Virus record (IMG/VR): IMGVR_UViG_3300014913_000324
Span: 1 to 30,502 of that record
Reading direction: 5' to 3' (one strand)
DNA length: 30,502 bases
Source: a virus
Part shown: positions 28,419-30,502 of the stretch, piece by piece
How the letters are laid out: every line of letters begins with the position of its first letter
Position numbering within the stretch: the first letter of the stretch is position 1
Notes under the pieces: model-generated
Databases searched by the model: none
What the model saw: the letters and a program-made list of their open reading frames with translations, nothing else
Told to the model about the DNA's origin: nothing
Translations under genes and position numbers: made by a program

Positions 28419-28608
28419 CAAGGGCTGGAACAACCCAACCCACTCCAAAAAACGATCTTTTGTTCCAATTTATGTCTAACTATTTATCCCAAATTCTCAC
28501 TCACCTGTCAATCCCTAAATTCCACCAATGAAGTCTAAGTCAAGAGAACCACTCTTCGCAGCGTTGGGTCTAAGCATATAGAGATGGTTAGACTGTATTA
28601 CTCGCCAA

Positions 28609-28953
28609 TTAACTACAGGTTACTTTCAGATCATTGGTGGATGTTAAGGATCTACCTAAGTATAACTCCATTATTATCCTAGATGTGTCAACTGAAACGG
28701 GGTTCTCTTCTTCCATGACGAGACAGTCCATCATCATCTGTTGATAGACCTCTGGCTCTGTCCCTGTAAGACTCATGAGGCTGCACCATTCCCCCCAGAA
28801 TCGCTCTGTTTGTTCTCCTCGCTCCTGGTGGGCTAGGAAGTCTTGCATAGCTCTTTGTGATTCTTCTGCATCGGCGGTGTAAACCTCCCACGCTTCAAAA
28901 GGGATCTCTTGTCCATTTCGCTCATAGTCTAGTATGTGTTTTTCTTTATTCAT
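28609..28953 (-). CDS. Acidic hypothetical protein (114 aa)
   Basis: Residues ~1-60 are helical and acidic ('WEVYTADAEESQRAMQDFLA'), then 'FWGEWCSLMSLTGTEPEVYQQMMMDCLVMEEE' and a short C-terminal tail. It has three Cys without zinc spacing and no membrane segment. The ATG is coupled by ATGA to the 35-residue gene upstream. Not recognised; it is the last protein gene before the structured RNA region. Confidence 0.65.
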   Translation of the reverse strand: MNKEKHILDYERNGQEIPFEAWEVYTADAEESQRAMQDFLAHQERGEQTERFWGEWCSLMSLTGTEPEVYQQMMMDCLVMEEENPVSVDTSRIIMELYLGRSLTSTNDLKVTCS

Positions 28954-29057
28954 TTGGCCTCCATTTGTTCAATAGCATCTTTTTCTATCTGTTCCAACAT
29001 TTCCTCACGGCTATCAAAATCATCTTCCTTGTATTCTCCCAAGTTGATTGTATTCAT
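28950..29057 (-). CDS. Acidic micro-protein (35 aa)
   Basis: ATG at 29057, coupled by ATGA overlaps at both ends, preceded by a GAGGAG ribosome site. The product (MNTINLGEYKEDDFDSREEM and 15 more) is an acidic helix. Function unknown. Confidence 0.55.
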   Translation of the reverse strand: MNTINLGEYKEDDFDSREEMLEQIEKDAIEQMEAK

Positions 29058-29212
29058 AATGACTCCTCGTATTTACTAACTTCTTTGTTTAATATTTCCA
29101 TAATAGCTCTAACATCATCTACCCCACCCTTGAGATCCCATATTACATCACCCTTATCTTCTGACTTCTCTACCATTATTCCTTCTATTCTGGCTATGGT
29201 TTTCTCTATCAT
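29054..29212 (-). CDS. Small acidic helical protein (52 aa)
   Basis: ATG at 29212 with a GGGAG ribosome site, one base after the phosphoesterase stop, ending in an ATGA overlap. Two amphipathic helices ('IEKTIARIEGIMVEKS', 'DDVRAIMEILNKEVSKY') suggest a dimer-forming adapter. Not recognised. Confidence 0.6.
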   Translation of the reverse strand: MIEKTIARIEGIMVEKSEDKGDVIWDLKGGVDDVRAIMEILNKEVSKYEESL

Positions 29213-29213
29213 A

Positions 29214-30077
29214 TTACTCCCTGTGTTCTTTGTTGGCGGTCAATATATCGTCATAGTATACGATGTGGTCTGAGTCTCGGTCTAGTCGTACGGCAGCACC
29301 GTACATCTGTTCTGGATCTTGCATCTTGAATCCCTTCTTGGCCAACCATCCGTCGGTGGGTTTGTAGGCTCCTAGTGCTACGTAGTGTGTCTGGTGAGTT
29401 CCGTCAAAGTTCTGCTGCCAGTCGGTAGAGTATCCCTTGCCGTGATTGTGTGCGCTTGCAATAACATCTGCTCCCCTGAGTCCTCCAAACCTCTCTGCTC
29501 TAACCTGGGGATGTGTTTTGTTATACATTGAGTGGCCTGGTAGCTGGTGCGCTACTCCCACCTTATACTCTTGCGCTCCCACATTAGCTTTCACCTGAGT
29601 GACTCCAGCAGTTGCGTGTGCGCCGTATCTTTCCGAGGCTTCAGCAAGCATATCAAAGCCTGATTTTAACAACCAACCATCGTGATCGCCACGTACCACA
29701 AGAAGTAGTTTCTGGTAGCTGGCTAGGTAGTCCATGTAGGATCTGAAATACTCAATCTGTTCTGGGGTCTGCTCCATCTCCTCCATCTGTCCTGGATTCC
29801 AGTTCATATTATTGATCATGTCCCCGAGAAGAAAAACGAAAGAATTGGGAGTCTGCACAATTTCATCGGCCTCTTGTTCAAGCCTCTTGTAGTCGGTAGC
29901 AGGGTGTCCGATGTGGCCGTCTGCTATCAGGTTGATAACGATAGGGGCGAAGAAGTCATATTCTACATTCTGATATGGCTGGTTGACTACTTCCTGGCGG
30001 TCTTGGAATCTTTGTGACCAGTCATGAAAACTCCCCTGTTCGGGGAGAGGTGTTTTGTATACGACTTCTTTGCTCAT
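29214..30077 (-). CDS. Calcineurin-like metallophosphoesterase (287 aa)
   Basis: The five metal-binding motifs are in order: 'ADGHIGH' (Asp53, His55), 'LLGDM' (Asp86), 'RGDHDG' (130-134; the usual GNHD Asn is replaced by Asp), 'VAHQLPGH' (His177) and 'SAHNHGKG' (210-214). The fold is a two-metal phosphoesterase. Many phages encode such enzymes near DNA-repair genes, acting as nucleases or nucleotide phosphatases. Substrate is unknown. The GNHD-to-GDHD change affects a metal ligand position and is odd. An AGGAGGAAGA ribosome site precedes the ATG. Confidence 0.88.
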   Translation of the reverse strand: MSKEVVYKTPLPEQGSFHDWSQRFQDRQEVVNQPYQNVEYDFFAPIVINLIADGHIGHPATDYKRLEQEADEIVQTPNSFVFLLGDMINNMNWNPGQMEEMEQTPEQIEYFRSYMDYLASYQKLLLVVRGDHDGWLLKSGFDMLAEASERYGAHATAGVTQVKANVGAQEYKVGVAHQLPGHSMYNKTHPQVRAERFGGLRGADVIASAHNHGKGYSTDWQQNFDGTHQTHYVALGAYKPTDGWLAKKGFKMQDPEQMYGAAVRLDRDSDHIVYYDDILTANKEHRE

Positions 30078-30340
30078 TCTTCCTCCAAAAATAAAACCCT
30101 GTTAGGGCTTAGTTGTAATTCTCCATCAATCTCTACGTAGGGGGGAAGATAAACCGCCCCACTAAAGGGGACAACGGGTAGCTTCAACTTGTCTCGGTAT
30201 CCAGTACAGTATCCATAATGTTTTTCTCCTCCAACCTCATACTCGCAAAGTCCACCAATCCAGGGATCATTCTTGAACTTCTGATAGTCTGGCCCACGTT
30301 CAGGAGATACTCCAACCACAATAGATACAATTTCTTTCAC
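30074..30340 (-). CDS. Small beta-rich hypothetical protein (88 aa)
   Basis: It starts with GTG at 30340, overlapping the stop of the partial gene upstream. The sequence is beta-rich ('SIVVGVSPERG', 'LCEYEVGGEKHYGYCTGYRD', 'GAVYLPPYVEIDGELQLSPN'), possibly an SH3-like or small beta-barrel domain, with an acidic tail. No motif recognised. Coupled to the phosphoesterase by an ATGA overlap. Confidence 0.6.
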   Translation of the reverse strand: MKEIVSIVVGVSPERGPDYQKFKNDPWIGGLCEYEVGGEKHYGYCTGYRDKLKLPVVPFSGAVYLPPYVEIDGELQLSPNRVLFLEEE

Positions 30341-30502
30341 AATGGCAACCTATGCACGAGGTTGTTATAGTCGCCGCTGGCAATCTTCTCTCTTAGGGCT
30401 TTTCCTGCTGCAACCAGGCCACCAGAGAAGGCACTAATTAAGACCGCCCGTAGTGCGCTCCAGTCCCCACTTGCTATGTTTGGGATACCAGTACCTAACA
30501 AC
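30337..30502 (-). CDS. C-terminal part of a holin-like membrane protein
   Basis: An open frame enters from the right edge and ends at TGA 30337. Its C-terminal 54 residues include 'IASGDWSALRAVLISAFSGG' and 'LVAAGKALREKIASGDY'. A 'G-D-W-x-A-L-x-A-x-L-I-x-A-x-x-x-G' hydrophobic helix is common near the end of phage holins and holin-like proteins. It may therefore be the lysis holin, although the endolysin lies 5 kb downstream. The N-terminus is outside the window, so this stays tentative. Confidence 0.5.
   Translation of the reverse strand, partial: LLGTGIPNIASGDWSALRAVLISAFSGGLVAAGKALREKIASGDYNNLVHRLPL

Larger units (their letters stand above)
27794..28608 (-). ncRNA. 815-base gene-free region of long-range paired elements (candidate large structured RNA)
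   Basis: No convincing reading frame occurs here on either strand. On the minus strand the region breaks into closed units: 27816-27948 (12-bp ends), 27973-28141 (9-bp ends), 28163-28374 (8-bp ends) and, after a terminator-like hairpin, 28419-28608 with two short hairpins. The hexamer UUAGAC or its complement GUCUAA occurs seven times between 28076 and 28593. A large ornate phage RNA of the GOLLD/ROOL type, a cluster of aberrant tRNAs, or both, are possible. No database model was run. Confidence 0.55.

Noticed and set aside
28857-29273. Hydrophobic 138-residue open frame on the plus strand
   Set aside because: It lies opposite three coupled minus-strand genes; its hydrophobicity is the usual mirror of acidic, helix-rich coding sequence, and no ribosome site precedes it.
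1-30502. Integrase, attachment site or lysogeny repressor
   Set aside because: The only HTH genes are a small resolvase-type HTH and an excisionase-type HTH; no recombinase catalytic motif was found, so temperate life cannot be claimed from this window.
1-30502. Recoded stop codons
   Set aside because: TAA, TAG and TGA all end well-supported genes at expected lengths, so there is no sign of an alternative code.

Overview
The window is an internal piece of a tailed bacteriophage genome (Caudoviricetes). All supported genes lie on the minus strand, so the window reads right to left as one collinear block, packed with 4-base ATGA overlaps and strong AGGAGG-type ribosome sites. TAA, TAG and TGA all serve as stops, so the standard bacterial code applies. 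A compact terminase, a P22-like portal, an N4-gp56-type capsid protein, an adaptor and a nozzle/stabilisation-like protein, with no tape-measure gene, suggest a short-tailed (podovirus-like) virion. The host cannot be named.

In transcription order: (1) 30.5-28.6 kb holds the end of a possible holin, a calcineurin-like phosphoesterase and several tiny genes. (2) 28.6-27.8 kb is an 815-base stretch without genes but full of long-range inverted repeats. Two of its units resemble tRNAs with enlarged anticodon arms; this is the most unusual part of the window. (3) 27.8-24.3 kb carries a small zinc-knuckle ORF, a NUMOD4/HNH/AP2-type homing endonuclease, a run of very small coupled genes, a membrane-anchored lysozyme-like endolysin, a 25-residue membrane peptide and an HNH nuclease. 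(4) 24.3-21.9 kb is a module with its own strong sigma70-like promoter: an HTH protein, an ion-transporter-superfamily membrane protein and a His-repeat micropeptide. (5) 21.6-15.9 kb is packaging and head: tiny genes, small and large terminase, portal, a 90-residue gene, scaffold and major capsid protein, closed by a clear terminator. (6) 15.8-7.3 kb has an HNH gene, a GroES-like co-chaperonin, then a sugar cassette: a two-domain glycosyltransferase, a methyltransferase, two SDR epimerases, a GT2 enzyme, a NodB-like deacetylase and a GT4-like glycosyltransferase, with two more HNH genes inserted. (7) 7.3-0 kb holds beta-rich, repeat-bearing virion proteins, a LamG-like protein, the adaptor and the nozzle-like protein.

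Packaging, capsid folding (scaffold, GroES) and tail genes form the virion programme. The sugar cassette between them probably builds a glycan on the virion or alters a host surface glycan. The transporter module looks like a moron (an extra cargo gene set with its own promoter). Five HNH nucleases in 30 kb show heavy homing-element traffic. Functions come from reading motifs by eye; no database search was made.
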